The position numbers were made by a program, and so were the translations under genes. This document shows positions 1 through 8,896 of a stretch of 64,000 nt of DNA, piece after piece; within the stretch, counting starts at the first letter, position 1, and every line of letters begins with the position of its first letter. Below the pieces are notes generated by a model. That model had not been told where the DNA came from and did not search any database. It worked only from the letters and a program-made list of their open reading frames with translations. The stretch comes from Pseudomonas ovata (GTDB lineage: Bacteria; Pseudomonadota; Gammaproteobacteria; Pseudomonadales; Pseudomonadaceae), in contig NZ_QFFU01000001.1 of NCBI RefSeq assembly GCF_003131185.1, positions 186,001 through 250,000 of the forward strand, written 5' to 3'.

Positions 1-77
1 GCCATTAAACGCCCACCCAGAGGGGACGTCACGGTGCCGGCTCGTACATATCGAATTCATTCAGGCGGCATACAGCA

Positions 78-110
78 CCCGCCCACACAGCTTAAGACGG
101 CGTGGGCGGG
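78..110 (-). terminator. Hairpin downstream of pdxH
   Basis: A 9-bp perfect stem (CCCGCCCAC paired with GTGGGCGGG) with a 15-nt loop lies just beyond the stop codon of the leftward pdxH gene. There is no clear T tract on the minus strand, so this is a probable but not textbook terminator. The remaining bases 1-140 show no gene that I can support. Confidence 0.45.
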
Positions 111-140
111 GAATAATTCACCCACGGCAGGCGTCGTCGA

Positions 141-788
141 TCAGGGCGCCAGGCGCTCGCGAATCCAGGCGTCATCCTTTAAACGATAGTTCAAACGGTC
201 ATGCAGGCGGCTGGAGCGTCCCTGCCAGAACTCAATGCGGTCGGGCAACAGCCGGTAGCCGCCCCAATGCTCGGGACAATGCGGCAAGGTATCGAGAAAA
301 CGCTGCTCGGTTTCACGCAGCAGGTCCTGCAACTGGTCACGGTCGGCAATCACCCGGCTCTGTGGCGAAGCCCAGGCGCCGAGGCGGCTGCCCAGCGGAC
401 GAACCTGGTAATAGGCATCGGACTCCTGCGCACTGACCTTGACCACCCGCCCTTCGATGCGCACCTGGCGCTCCAGGGTCGGCCAGAAGAAGGTCATGGC
501 GGCGAACGGCTGTGCCGCCAGTTGCTGGCCCTTGGCGCTGTCGTAGTTGGTGAAGAAGGTGAAGCCCTGACTGTCCAGCGCCTTGAGCAACAAGACGCGG
601 CAATGCGGGCGACCGTCGGCATCGACCGTGGCCAGGGTCATGGCGTTGGCTTCCACCGGCGCCTGTTCGGTCTTGACCGCCTCGGTGAACCATTGGTGAA
701 ACAGGGCAAAGGGTTCGTCCGGCGCCTGGGCTTCGGTCAGGCCGTCACGGGTGTAGTCGCGGCGCATATCGGCCAGGGAAGAGGTCAT
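141..788 (-). CDS. pdxH: Pyridoxamine 5'-phosphate oxidase
   Basis: This 215-residue cytoplasmic FMN enzyme oxidises pyridoxamine or pyridoxine 5'-phosphate to pyridoxal 5'-phosphate, the last step of vitamin B6 synthesis and salvage. The C-terminal signature [14 protein letters not shown] carries the substrate-binding Arg and His and matches the family pattern. FMN-contacting stretches ([34 protein letters not shown]) are in the expected order. The reading frame extends 16 codons further upstream, but the ATG at 788 begins [12 protein letters not shown], the usual family start. Length is typical. It stands alone and is read leftward. Identification is secure from motifs. Confidence 0.97.
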   Translation of the reverse strand: MTSSLADMRRDYTRDGLTEAQAPDEPFALFHQWFTEAVKTEQAPVEANAMTLATVDADGRPHCRVLLLKALDSQGFTFFTNYDSAKGQQLAAQPFAAMTFFWPTLERQVRIEGRVVKVSAQESDAYYQVRPLGSRLGAWASPQSRVIADRDQLQDLLRETEQRFLDTLPHCPEHWGGYRLLPDRIEFWQGRSSRLHDRLNYRLKDDAWIRERLAP

Positions 789-918
789 GGGGCGGGGCTC
801 CTTCGAAACGGTGCGAGGCCTGGCAGTTAAGCACAACCGCCTGGCAGCGGGTAGTTCGAAGCGCAGACCGTGCAGGCCTGCGCCCTCAAGCCGAGGACGC
901 AGGCGGTACGGTCACAGG

Positions 919-2022
919 TCAGTTGCTGGCCTGGGTATTGCTTTTCTTGGCGGGCTCGGCTTTCTTGGCCGGGGCCTTCTTCGCCGGCGTAGCGGCTTTC
1001 TTGGCTACAGTGGCTTTCTTGGCCGTTTCTTTCTTGGCCGGGGCGGCCTTTTTCGCCGCGGGTGCCGGGGCGGCCGGCTTGGCGTCCTGCACGGCGACCA
1101 TGGTCGGTGCAACCGCTGGCACTTCGTAGCGGCTCATCAGGGCGCGCATGGTGTCTTGTGGAGTCAGCAGGATTTCCACACGGCGGTTGAGCGCACGACC
1201 CTGCGGGCTGTCATTGGCGGCACGCGGCATGACCGCGCCCATGCCACGGTTGCTCAGACGATTACGCTCAAGACCACTGAGGCGGAAGATGGCAGAGATC
1301 GACTGCGCGCGTTCCTGGCTGATTTTCTGATTGGCGGCCGCAGCACCGGTGGTGTCGGCATGGCCCAGGATCAGTACAGCCGTCTTCGGGTCGGCCTCGA
1401 CCGCCTTGGCCAGGCGGGTGATCGGACCCAGGCTCACCGGCAGCAGCATGGCGGGGCGATCCGGGTTGAACGAGCCGTCGACCGGCGCGGTGACGATCAG
1501 CAGGTCTTCACGACGCTCGACCTGAAAATTGCTGTCCTTGATGGCCAGACGCACGCGTGGCTCGTACTCGTCCAGCCAGGCCTGGGTGATCTTGGGATCC
1601 GGCATCGGCAGGGCCTTGGCCGCCTGTGGCGTGTCGGCGCTGTTGCTGGCGCCGAACGGCCACCACCACTTGCTGTCGGTCTCGGACTTGGCCACCAGGG
1701 CCGGCGCCGGCTTGGCCTCGGGTTTCTGCGCTGCCTTGTCGGCCGAGGGTTGCGCCTTGGCATCGGCGGTCGCGTCCGAGCCGAATGGCCAGTACCACTT
1801 GCTGTCGCTCTCGGACTTGGCGGCTACCGCCGGCGCCGGCTTGACCTCAGGCTTTTGCGCAGCCTTGCCTGCGGCCTCTTGCGGGCTGGCATCAGCGGTG
1901 GCTTCGGAACTGAACGGCCAGTACCAGGGGCCTGCAGCACTGGCAGAGTCGGTTTTTGGCGTTTGGGCGCAGCCGGTCACGGCGATGCACAGGGCAAGAA
2001 CGAGGCTTTTATTCACGGACAT
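919..2022 (-). CDS. OmpA-family lipoprotein with triplicated WPF repeats
   Basis: This is a 367-residue probable outer-membrane lipoprotein. The N-terminus MSVNKSLVLALCIAVTGC ends in a lipobox, so Cys18 should be lipidated. Next comes a low-complexity linker in which a roughly 37-residue unit recurs three times, each marked by W-Y/W-WPF (WYWPF, WYWPF, WWWPF) and an Ala/Lys/Pro-rich spacer. The OmpA C-terminal domain (about residues 150-290) has the peptidoglycan-contacting pattern GHADTTG and NRRVEI. After it the protein ends in a long Lys/Ala-rich tail of repeated AKK units, resembling histone-like tails. The start at 2022 was chosen because it gives the lipoprotein signal; the longer frame does not. 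It presumably anchors the outer membrane to the wall; the role of the repeats is unknown. Confidence 0.85.
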   Translation of the reverse strand: MSVNKSLVLALCIAVTGCAQTPKTDSASAAGPWYWPFSSEATADASPQEAAGKAAQKPEVKPAPAVAAKSESDSKWYWPFGSDATADAKAQPSADKAAQKPEAKPAPALVAKSETDSKWWWPFGASNSADTPQAAKALPMPDPKITQAWLDEYEPRVRLAIKDSNFQVERREDLLIVTAPVDGSFNPDRPAMLLPVSLGPITRLAKAVEADPKTAVLILGHADTTGAAAANQKISQERAQSISAIFRLSGLERNRLSNRGMGAVMPRAANDSPQGRALNRRVEILLTPQDTMRALMSRYEVPAVAPTMVAVQDAKPAAPAPAAKKAAPAKKETAKKATVAKKAATPAKKAPAKKAEPAKKSNTQASN

Positions 2023-2175
2023 GGAAGGCCTACAGCAAGATTGATCAGACAGAAGAACGCAGGAGCGTCCATATAACACGCATCACGGCTGCGTTGGAAA
2101 AAGAAACCGTCCTGTGGTTCAGGTTCGGCCTCATTAACTGACAGTCGGTATTTTACAAGTACTTATGGGCGATTG

Positions 2176-3324
2176 TTATTGCAAAGACTCACGCAGCACC
2201 GCCACCAGTTTCTGCGCCCTGGGGTCCATCAGCACGTAAGGGCCCAGGGTATTGGTCACAAAACCGAAGGCCACGTCGTAATCGGGGTCGGCAAAACCCA
2301 CCGAGCCGCCCGCCCCCGGATGGCCGAAGGCCCGCGGCCCGAGCCCGTAGGTGGCGTTGGCCACCTCGGGCTGGTCGAGCATGCAGCCCAAGCCGAAGCG
2401 GGTCGAGGTCAACAGGGTACGGTCCTGGCCCACGCTGTGTTCACGGGTCAGTTCGTTGAGCATGTCAGAGCCCAGCAGGCTGCCGTCGAGCAGGCCGGCA
2501 TAGAAGCCCGCCAGGCTGCGTGCATGACCATGCCCGTTGGCGGCAGGTTGCTGGAAACGGCGCCACTCGGGTTTGTTGGTGCTGGTCAGGATCGACGGCG
2601 GGTTGGTGAAGGCACGGGCCGTGATCGAGTCAGGCTCGCGCATCGTGGCATGCAGCAAGCGCTGGGCGGCGTCATCGCCGGCATTGCCCTTGCCACGGGC
2701 GATGTGCGCCACCCGGTGGAATTCTTCGTCGGCAAGACCAATATGAAAGTCCAGCCCCAGTGGGCGGGCCACCCGCGCCACAATCGCATCGCCCGGCTGG
2801 CGACCGTCGGCGCGGCGCAACATCTCGCCCACCAGCCAGCCATAGGTGATCGCGGCATAGCCGTGTTCCTGGCCGGGCGTCCACCACGGGGTCTCGGCGG
2901 CCAGTGCCGCGGTCATGGTGTCCCATTGGTAAAGGGCCTCGGCGGGCAGGGTCTCGCGCAGCGCCGGCAGGCCGGCCCGGTGACACAGCAACTGGCGCAG
3001 GGTGATCGACGCCTTGCCGGCGGCGGCGAACTCAGGCCAGAGACGGGCCACGGGTTCATCGAGGTGGAGCTTGCCCTCCTCGACCAGTTGCAGGGCCGTC
3101 ACGGCGGCAAAGGGCTTGGTGCAGGAAAACAGGTTGGCGAGGGTATCGCTGTGCCAGGCCTCACTGCCCTGCTGGTCGGCCGTACCGGCCCACAGGTCGA
3201 GCACGGTGCGGCCACCGACCTGGATGCACAAGGCCGCGCCTCGCTCCTGGGGGCCGTCGAACAACGCCGCGAACGCTTCGCGCACAGCTTCGAATTCAAG
3301 CTCGAAATGACCCTGGATCTGCAA
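2176..3324 (-). CDS. Serine hydrolase, beta-lactamase-like esterase (class C family)
   Basis: This 382-residue protein has the penicillin-binding-protein/class C beta-lactamase fold found in the EstB/esterase III group. The nucleophile motif SxxK is seen as SCTK in LFSCTKPFAAV, about 70 residues in, and a Tyr-containing second motif appears in YGWLVGE. No signal peptide is visible, so it is probably a cytoplasmic ester hydrolase rather than a true beta-lactamase. The frame stays open well upstream, but the start was set at the TTG at 3324: it is preceded by AAGGAG at a 7-nt spacing and gives the family N-terminus MQIQGHFELEFE. The substrate cannot be told from sequence. Confidence 0.88.
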   Translation of the reverse strand: MQIQGHFELEFEAVREAFAALFDGPQERGAALCIQVGGRTVLDLWAGTADQQGSEAWHSDTLANLFSCTKPFAAVTALQLVEEGKLHLDEPVARLWPEFAAAGKASITLRQLLCHRAGLPALRETLPAEALYQWDTMTAALAAETPWWTPGQEHGYAAITYGWLVGEMLRRADGRQPGDAIVARVARPLGLDFHIGLADEEFHRVAHIARGKGNAGDDAAQRLLHATMREPDSITARAFTNPPSILTSTNKPEWRRFQQPAANGHGHARSLAGFYAGLLDGSLLGSDMLNELTREHSVGQDRTLLTSTRFGLGCMLDQPEVANATYGLGPRAFGHPGAGGSVGFADPDYDVAFGFVTNTLGPYVLMDPRAQKLVAVLRESLQ

Positions 3325-3442
3325 TGGGGGGCTCCTTATCAAGGTCTTCGCGGCGGCTCCTGCATTGAACCGCAGGAGCCGCCGCGAAGGCCCGACACAA
3401 AATTGGCCTGCATTGTTCCAGTGTTTGCAGGCGTTGTGAACC

Positions 3443-5587
3443 TCAGGAAATCTCGCGATGAAACGGCGGCAGCGCATTGAGAATCGCCTTGCCATAGCGC
3501 TGGGTGACCACCCGGCGATCGAGCAAGGTGATGGTGCCGCGATCAGCCTCGGTGCGCAGCAGCCGGCCACAGGCCTGGATCAGGCGCAGCGAGGCGTCGG
3601 GCACGGCGATTTCCATGAACGGATTGCCCCCGCGCGCCTCGATCCATTCGGCCAGCGCGGCTTCGACCGGATCGTCCGGCACCGCGAAAGGAATCTTGGC
3701 GATCACCACATGCTCGCAATAGGCGCCGGGCAGGTCGACCCCTTCGGCAAAGCTGGCCAGGCCGAACAGCACGCTGGACTCGCCGCTGTCGACCCGCGCC
3801 TTGTGCTTGTTCAGCGTTTCCTGTTTGGACAGGTTGCCCTGGATGAATACCTGCTTGCGCCAGTCGCGCTCCAGGCCATCGAACACGTCCTGCATCTGCC
3901 GACGTGACGAGAACAGCACCAGGCTGCCGCGCGAACCTTCGACCAGCGCGGGCAAGTCACGAATGATCGCGGCCGTGTGCGCGGGCGCATCGCGCGGGTC
4001 GGCCTTGAGGTCCGGCACCCGCAACACGCCGGCGTCGGCATGGTGGAAGGGGCTGGGCACCACGGCGGTGACCGCGTCCCGAGGCAGGCCGGCGCGCATG
4101 CGGTAGCGGTCGAACTTGCCCAGTGCCGTCAGGGTGGCCGAGGTCACCAGTGCCGCATAAGCGACATTCCACAGGTTGCGCCGCAGCATCTCGGCGGCCA
4201 GGATCGGGCTGGCGTTGACTTCGATATCGAACAGCGCACCGCTGTCGGCCAGGGTCAGCCAGCGGGCCATGGGCGGGTTGTCTTCGGGGTCTTCAGCGGT
4301 AAATGCCGTCCACAGTTCCCAGTTGCCCTCGGCACGCGCCAGCAGGCTGCCGAACAGCGGATACCACTCTTCGGCCTGGTGGCTGGCGATGCCGATGCTC
4401 ACCTCGCCGTCCATGCCCTCTTTAAGCAGGTCGGTCAGGCGCGTGAACAGGTCGTTGAGGCGTGAAAAGCCCTTCTTGAGTTCGATGCCAATGTCGCGAA
4501 TGTGCTCCGGGATGACCCCGCCGATAAAGCGGTGGCGCGGCCGCTCGCGGCCTTCCATGTCTTCACCGGCACGAAAGTCGGCCAGTTGCTCGCAGGCGGC
4601 GAACATGAACTGCTGCTGGCCCTTGATCTCCCGAGCCAGCTCAGGCACCTGTTCGATCAGGCGCCCCAAGTCACCGGGCAGGGTGTGCTGGGCCAGCAGT
4701 TTGGTCAGGTTCTTGGCGGTCTGCTCCAGCCAGTCGGCGGTGGAGCGCAGCCGGGTGTAATGAGCGAAGTGACCGATGGCCTTGTCGGGCAGGTGATGGC
4801 CTTCGTCGAACACGTACATGGTGTCGCGCGGGTCGGGCAATACCGCACCGCCGCCCAGCGCCAGGTCAGCCAGGACCATGTCGTGGTTGGTGACGATCAC
4901 ATCGACCTTGCCCATGCCTTCGCGGGCCTTGTAGAAGGCGCACTGCTGGAAGTTGGGGCAATGGCGTGTGGTGCACTGGCTGTGGTCGGTGGTCAGGCGT
5001 GACCAGGTCTGATCTTCCAGCTCCTGGGGCCAGCTGTCGCGGTCGCCGTCCCATTTGTTGCCGGCCAGTTTCTGCAACATGCTGTGGAACAGCTTCTGGC
5101 TGGCTTCGTCGACTTCGATCTTGAAGCCTTCCTCTTCGAACAGTTGCGCAGTGGCATTGGTCTGGTCGCCCTCCTGCAGCAGCATGTCGAGCTTGGACAG
5201 GCACATGTAGCGCCCGCGCCCCTTGGCCAGGGCGAAGCTGAAATTCAGCCCGCTGTTGCGCATCAGGTCGGGCAGGTCCTTGTAGACGATCTGCTCCTGC
5301 AGGGCGACCGTGGCGGTGGCGATCACCAACCGCTTGCCGGCCGCCTTGGCCGCGGGAATCGAGGCGATGGCATAGGCGACGGTCTTGCCGGTACCGGTGC
5401 CCGCCTCCACCGCGACCACGGCCGGGTCGCCCAGGCGGCGGCCTTCGTCGTCGGTTTTTACATCACCCAGCACCTTGGCCACCTCGGCGATCATCAGGCG
5501 CTGGCCATAGCGCGGCTTGAGGCTTTTGGCTTCCAGAAAACGCGTGTAGGCGCCCTGGATCTGGGATTTGAGTTCTGTGGTGATCAT
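3443..5587 (-). CDS. dinG: ATP-dependent DNA helicase DinG
   Basis: This is a 714-residue superfamily 2, XPD-like 5'-3' helicase with an iron-sulphur cluster, linked to repair and to resolving R-loops and blocked forks. Walker A is EAGTGTGKT near residue 65. The Fe-S cysteines lie in YMCLSK and in CTTRHCPNFQQC, between motifs I and II. The Walker B box is DEGH in VFDEGHHLPD, and motif VI is QACGRLLRTEADRG near the C-terminus. Length is typical of the family. It is followed in the same direction by the esterase gene, with a 118-base gap and no obvious terminator between them. Identification is secure. Confidence 0.95.
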   Translation of the reverse strand: MITTELKSQIQGAYTRFLEAKSLKPRYGQRLMIAEVAKVLGDVKTDDEGRRLGDPAVVAVEAGTGTGKTVAYAIASIPAAKAAGKRLVIATATVALQEQIVYKDLPDLMRNSGLNFSFALAKGRGRYMCLSKLDMLLQEGDQTNATAQLFEEEGFKIEVDEASQKLFHSMLQKLAGNKWDGDRDSWPQELEDQTWSRLTTDHSQCTTRHCPNFQQCAFYKAREGMGKVDVIVTNHDMVLADLALGGGAVLPDPRDTMYVFDEGHHLPDKAIGHFAHYTRLRSTADWLEQTAKNLTKLLAQHTLPGDLGRLIEQVPELAREIKGQQQFMFAACEQLADFRAGEDMEGRERPRHRFIGGVIPEHIRDIGIELKKGFSRLNDLFTRLTDLLKEGMDGEVSIGIASHQAEEWYPLFGSLLARAEGNWELWTAFTAEDPEDNPPMARWLTLADSGALFDIEVNASPILAAEMLRRNLWNVAYAALVTSATLTALGKFDRYRMRAGLPRDAVTAVVPSPFHHADAGVLRVPDLKADPRDAPAHTAAIIRDLPALVEGSRGSLVLFSSRRQMQDVFDGLERDWRKQVFIQGNLSKQETLNKHKARVDSGESSVLFGLASFAEGVDLPGAYCEHVVIAKIPFAVPDDPVEAALAEWIEARGGNPFMEIAVPDASLRLIQACGRLLRTEADRGTITLLDRRVVTQRYGKAILNALPPFHREIS

Positions 5588-5735
5588 CGGCTCGGTTCAG
5601 ACGCAGCCCTGAAAGGCTGGATAAATTTTCAGTGTTTGCGGGTGGGCGCTATCATAGCGCGCTATTTTCAATCGCGCAGAACGCGCATTGGTAAAAAACG
5701 TTACAGCCGGCCGAACGGCACCTCTGGAGTTTTGC

Positions 5736-6200
5736 ATGACCGCCTTCGCTTCTGTCTACACCCTGCACGTCCTGGCCGCCCTGGTCTGGGTCGGCGGCAT
5801 GTTTTTCGCCTGGATGGTGCTGCGCCCGGCCATCATCGCAGCGCTTGAGGGGCCGACGCGCCTGAAGCTGTGGGTCGAGGTGTTCCCGCGCTTTTTCGTC
5901 TGGGTCTGGGCCGCGGTGGTGGTGTTGCCGGTGACCGGGGTCGGCATGGTCCACCTCAACTACCCGAGCCTTGAGCATGCGCCGCGCTACGTGCAGGTGA
6001 TGATGGGCCTGTATGTGGTAATGGTCGCGCTGTTTCTGCGCATTCATTCGTTACAGTTGCCCGAGCTGAAAAAAGCCGTGCAGGCCCAGCAATGGGCCGA
6101 AGGCGCGGCGGTGCTGGGGCGCATTCGGCGGCTGGTGGGCATCAACCTGTTGATTGGTCTGGCGGTGGTGGCGATTGCCGCAGCCCGGCCTTCGCTGTAA
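5736..6200 (+). CDS. CopD-family integral membrane protein
   Basis: This 154-residue protein has four hydrophobic segments (about residues 5-30, 50-72, 83-103 and 130-150), consistent with a small four-helix inner-membrane protein of the CopD/DUF2269-like group. His11 in the first helix and other helix residues could bind a metal or haem, but no specific activity can be assigned. The ATG at 5736 (MTAFASVYTLHVLA) was preferred over an upstream in-frame start because it opens directly into the first membrane helix. It is transcribed divergently from dinG across a short intergenic region. CopD itself handles copper; that role is only a family-level suggestion here. Confidence 0.75.
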   Translation: MTAFASVYTLHVLAALVWVGGMFFAWMVLRPAIIAALEGPTRLKLWVEVFPRFFVWVWAAVVVLPVTGVGMVHLNYPSLEHAPRYVQVMMGLYVVMVALFLRIHSLQLPELKKAVQAQQWAEGAAVLGRIRRLVGINLLIGLAVVAIAAARPSL

Positions 6201-6209
6201 AGGGCCGGC

Positions 6210-6968
6210 TTAAAACCGCTGCACACTCACAGTGCCCGCCGGCCCCGCGCTGCCGGCCTGACCGGCCTGGCCCGACACACCGGCCTTGCCGCCGTCGGCA
6301 CGGTAGACGATGCAACCCTTGGAATCACCCCCCTTGCCGGCCTTGCCGCCGCTGCCGCCAGGCCCGCCGGCACCGCCGTCGACATTGACCTTGATGCGTT
6401 CGGCGGCATACGCCAGTGGCAGCTCCAGGCGCACCTGGCCGCCGGGCGCGCCGTTATGGCCATTGCTTCCGGCATCACCGTCATACCCTCGACCGGCCTG
6501 CCCCCAGGTGCAGCCCGGCGCCTGGCCATTGGCGCCATCGAGGCCGACAAAACCCGGCGCACCAGCGCCGCCCCGGGCGTCCACCGACAACTGCTCGGCG
6601 TCCAGTTGCTGCACGCGCAACGTCAGCGTGCGTCCTGGCGTGGCGAACTTCTGGTAAGTGCCAGGTGCACCACGGGCAGTGATCTGGCTGCCGCTGCCCA
6701 ACTGTGCGTGGCTCACCTGCACGCTCAGCGGCTGGGCACTGGGCACGATGGCGATACGCGCTTCATGGCCGAGCAGCAGTTGCCCGACCTTCAGTTCGGT
6801 GACGCCGCCCGGCACCAGCAAGGTGCCATAATCGGCGACCTCAAGACGATCGAGCTGCAAGGTGGTGCCGCTGGCCGGCAGGCGCATCAGCGAGTTGGCC
6901 TCGACCACCAGGGTCTGGGCCATGGCCATCGGGCTGCACAAGGCGGTGAGCAACAGCAATTTACGCAT
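6210..6968 (-). CDS. Secreted glycine-rich, collagen-like protein
   Basis: This is a 252-residue exported protein. MRKLLLLTALCSPMAMAQ is a clean Sec signal peptide, with cleavage after AMA. Residues about 20-120 look like a beta-rich domain. From about residue 125 to the end the chain is dominated by Gly with Ala, Pro, Asp and Lys, in many short G-x-x runs (GGAGAPGFVGLDGANGQ, GKAGKGGDSKG) that are collagen-like but not in strict register. Two Cys residues lie in the glycine-rich part. It ends in a valine/phenylalanine strand. It starts within the end of the upstream DUF1145-like gene (8-base overlap), so the two are probably cotranscribed. Function is unknown. Confidence 0.75.
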   Translation of the reverse strand: MRKLLLLTALCSPMAMAQTLVVEANSLMRLPASGTTLQLDRLEVADYGTLLVPGGVTELKVGQLLLGHEARIAIVPSAQPLSVQVSHAQLGSGSQITARGAPGTYQKFATPGRTLTLRVQQLDAEQLSVDARGGAGAPGFVGLDGANGQAPGCTWGQAGRGYDGDAGSNGHNGAPGGQVRLELPLAYAAERIKVNVDGGAGGPGGSGGKAGKGGDSKGCIVYRADGGKAGVSGQAGQAGSAGPAGTVSVQRF

Positions 6969-7236
6969 GACGGTTTCCGAGGTGGGAGCGGCCGATGGCC
7001 TGGAGATGAAAGATGCCGAACAGGATGATCTTGCCGCGATCACGCCACGGGTGCGTGCGCCCGCGCAAGCTGGCATTGAAGAACAGCACTTCGAAGACAT
7101 GAATGAGCAGGATCAGCAGGGCGGCCATCGAGATAAGCGCACCGAACGGTTTGGGCGTATCGATCACCGCACTGACCAGCACCACGATCCAGAACCCCAG
7201 CGTCAACAGTTTGCCCAGCCCCCAGAACAGCTTCAT
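6961..7236 (-). CDS. Small membrane protein, DUF1145-like
   Basis: This 91-residue protein has two predicted membrane helices (about residues 8-25 and 33-55) and a basic C-terminal tail. It resembles the small DUF1145 membrane proteins common in gamma-proteobacteria. The ATG at 7236 (MKLFWGLGKLL) was chosen over an in-frame start 20 codons upstream because the shorter form begins right at the first helix. Its last bases overlap the start of the glycine-rich secreted protein gene, which suggests translational coupling. No function is known to me. Confidence 0.65.
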   Translation of the reverse strand: MKLFWGLGKLLTLGFWIVVLVSAVIDTPKPFGALISMAALLILLIHVFEVLFFNASLRGRTHPWRDRGKIILFGIFHLQAIGRSHLGNRHA

Positions 7237-7346
7237 GTCATGCCCCCGATCGTTGTAATGCCTGCCTTTTCCAGCACGCACAGTAACGCCAAGCATAAGG
7301 ACTATGCCAGCGCCGATACAGCATTGAACACACGGGACAGACTGCC

Positions 7347-7370
7347 GGCCTGGCCCTCAAGGGCCAGGCC
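7347..7370 (-). terminator. Strong hairpin after the OmpA lipoprotein gene
   Basis: GGCCTGGCCC and GGGCCAGGCC form a perfect 10-bp stem with a 4-nt TCAA loop about 20 bases past the stop of the leftward OmpA-type gene. There is no T tract, so it may stabilise the 3' end as much as terminate. Confidence 0.5.
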
Positions 7371-7390
7371 GCAGATCGAAGGCAGGAGCG

Positions 7391-8098
7391 TTAGCGGTTG
7401 ATCTTGATTTCCACGCGGCGGTTCTGCGCACGGCCGTCGGCGGTGCTGTTATCGGCCACGGGACGGGCCTCGCCCTCACCGCTCACCGAGACGAACGAGG
7501 CGCGCGGGATGCCGGCACCGATCAGGTAGTCGGTGACCGAATGGGCACGACGATCGGAAAGCTTCTGGTTGTAGGCATCGCTGCCGACGCTGTCGGTATG
7601 GCCGGTCACGCGCAATTGCACATTGGGGGCCTCGTTACGCAGGCGAGTGGCTACCGCGTCCAGGCCATTGCGGTCCGAAGGGGTCAGGCGCGCCGAGTCG
7701 AACTCGAACAGCACTTCCTTGTTGATCACGATGACTTCTTCGCTCGGTGGTGGCACCGGAGCGACCGGCATGACTTCAGGGGCCGGCGGCGGGAACGGGC
7801 AACCGGTGGCGTCGACCGGTGTGCCTCGTGGCGTATCGGGGCACTTGTCGACGCTGTTCATCACGCCGTCGCCATCGTCGTCGCCATCACCGTGCACCCA
7901 GCAATAGGCACCGGCCATTACCCCCACCGCGCCACCCAGGCTGGCCGCCACGGCCGCCGTCTGGAATGCACCCACCGCCGCCCCGCCGAGAAAGCCACCG
8001 GCGGCGCATTTGGGCCAATCGGTCTTTTGCAGACCGGCACAGCCGGTCAACACGCTGGTCACCAGAATCAAAGGTACTGCTGTCCGAAACATGGTCAT
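7391..8098 (-). CDS. OmpA-family outer-membrane lipoprotein with calcium-type repeat
   Basis: This 235-residue protein has a lipoprotein signal (VTSVLTGC, Cys near residue 20). A glycine-zipper-like hydrophobic segment follows (about residues 35-68, GGFLGGAAVG and similar). Then comes an acidic run with thrombospondin type 3 character (GDGDDDGDG, then DKCPDTPRG) and a proline linker. The C-terminal OmpA domain has the peptidoglycan-binding pattern TGHTDSVG, LSDRRA and NRRVEI. A GGAG lies 10 bases before the ATG at 8098; a second in-frame ATG two codons later is possible. It probably ties the outer membrane to peptidoglycan. A stem-loop follows the stop. Confidence 0.85.
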   Translation of the reverse strand: MTMFRTAVPLILVTSVLTGCAGLQKTDWPKCAAGGFLGGAAVGAFQTAAVAASLGGAVGVMAGAYCWVHGDGDDDGDGVMNSVDKCPDTPRGTPVDATGCPFPPPAPEVMPVAPVPPPSEEVIVINKEVLFEFDSARLTPSDRNGLDAVATRLRNEAPNVQLRVTGHTDSVGSDAYNQKLSDRRAHSVTDYLIGAGIPRASFVSVSGEGEARPVADNSTADGRAQNRRVEIKINR

Positions 8099-8395
8099 TA
8101 TTGTTTACTCCCATGGGGCGGCGGTTCTGCCGCTGATGCGACGGCACTTTGCCATTGCGCTAAGGTTTGTCCGTTGTGAATTCAAGAAGGTTCACCCCCC
8201 GCAAGCATTTAAGTTCATGGACCGGTGATCTGCTTGCAGATGCAGTTTTGGCCTTGAATCCGGGCGACGGCCAAGCTTTTAAGCCAAGGCCTGAAATAGA
8301 CGCGTGCGTGTCGAACGCCAACCTGATCCAGTAGACTGCGCAGGCGTGTTTCTTTCATTGCCAGGCTGTCTTGCAGGCTTTCACGAGGATTTTTG

Positions 8396-8893
8396 ATGAC
8401 CGCCGGTTTTTCTACCCGCACGCCCCAGCAGGCGCTGGCCGCCCTGCTCGACCGCTACGCCCCGCAGCGTCTGTTGCTGATCGGTGCCCATGAGTTTCCG
8501 GCCCTGCAGGCGTTTCGCGAAGCGCACCCCGAGACGGAAGTGGCGGTAAGTGCGCCAGGCCCGCTGCCGGCCGAACTGGCCGCACAACGCTTCGACCTGG
8601 CAATAGTGGTCGATTGCCTGGAACACATTCCGCGCCGTGAAGGCTTGCAGTTGCTGGGCGGCATCCGCAACCTCAATGCCAGCCGCATCGCGGTGCTGGC
8701 CGACCTGGTGGCCTGCGGCTGGCAGGAAACCGATTTCTTCTCCCTGGCCCTGCAGGCCAGCGAACGCTTTGCCCGTGACGAACAGGTCCTGACGCTGTTC
8801 ACCTACGACTTGCGCGAATACAAGCAGGTGCCTGACTGGCTGAACGCGAAGTTCTGGGCCAACCCGGAAAACTTTGGCAAATACTGGTGGTGA
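8396..8893 (+). CDS. Conserved hypothetical protein, methyltransferase-fold-like
   Basis: This 165-residue cytoplasmic protein is of the type conserved in Pseudomonas (DUF6231-like). The order RLLLIGAHEF, then FDLAIVVDCLEHIPR, then ASRIAVLADLV resembles the first, acidic and fourth strands of a Rossmann-like SAM methyltransferase. However, the glycine-rich SAM loop is not convincing, so catalysis should not be assumed. The ATG at 8396 follows GAGG at a suitable distance; a TTG one codon earlier is also in frame. Three bases separate it from the downstream ychJ gene, so they form an operon. Confidence 0.7.
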   Translation: MTAGFSTRTPQQALAALLDRYAPQRLLLIGAHEFPALQAFREAHPETEVAVSAPGPLPAELAAQRFDLAIVVDCLEHIPRREGLQLLGGIRNLNASRIAVLADLVACGWQETDFFSLALQASERFARDEQVLTLFTYDLREYKQVPDWLNAKFWANPENFGKYWW

Positions 8894-8896
8894 TCG

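Noticed and set aside
1..140. Remnant of an upstream gene at the left edge
   Set aside because: No frame with recognisable protein character; only a hairpin after pdxH.
787..2076. Rightward 429-codon frame over the OmpA lipoprotein gene
   Set aside because: Mirror image of the repeated Ala/Lys-rich lipoprotein; no signal, domain or SD.
2173..3480. Long rightward frame across the esterase gene
   Set aside because: Antisense to a gene with SxxK motif and clear SD; no domain in the shadow product.
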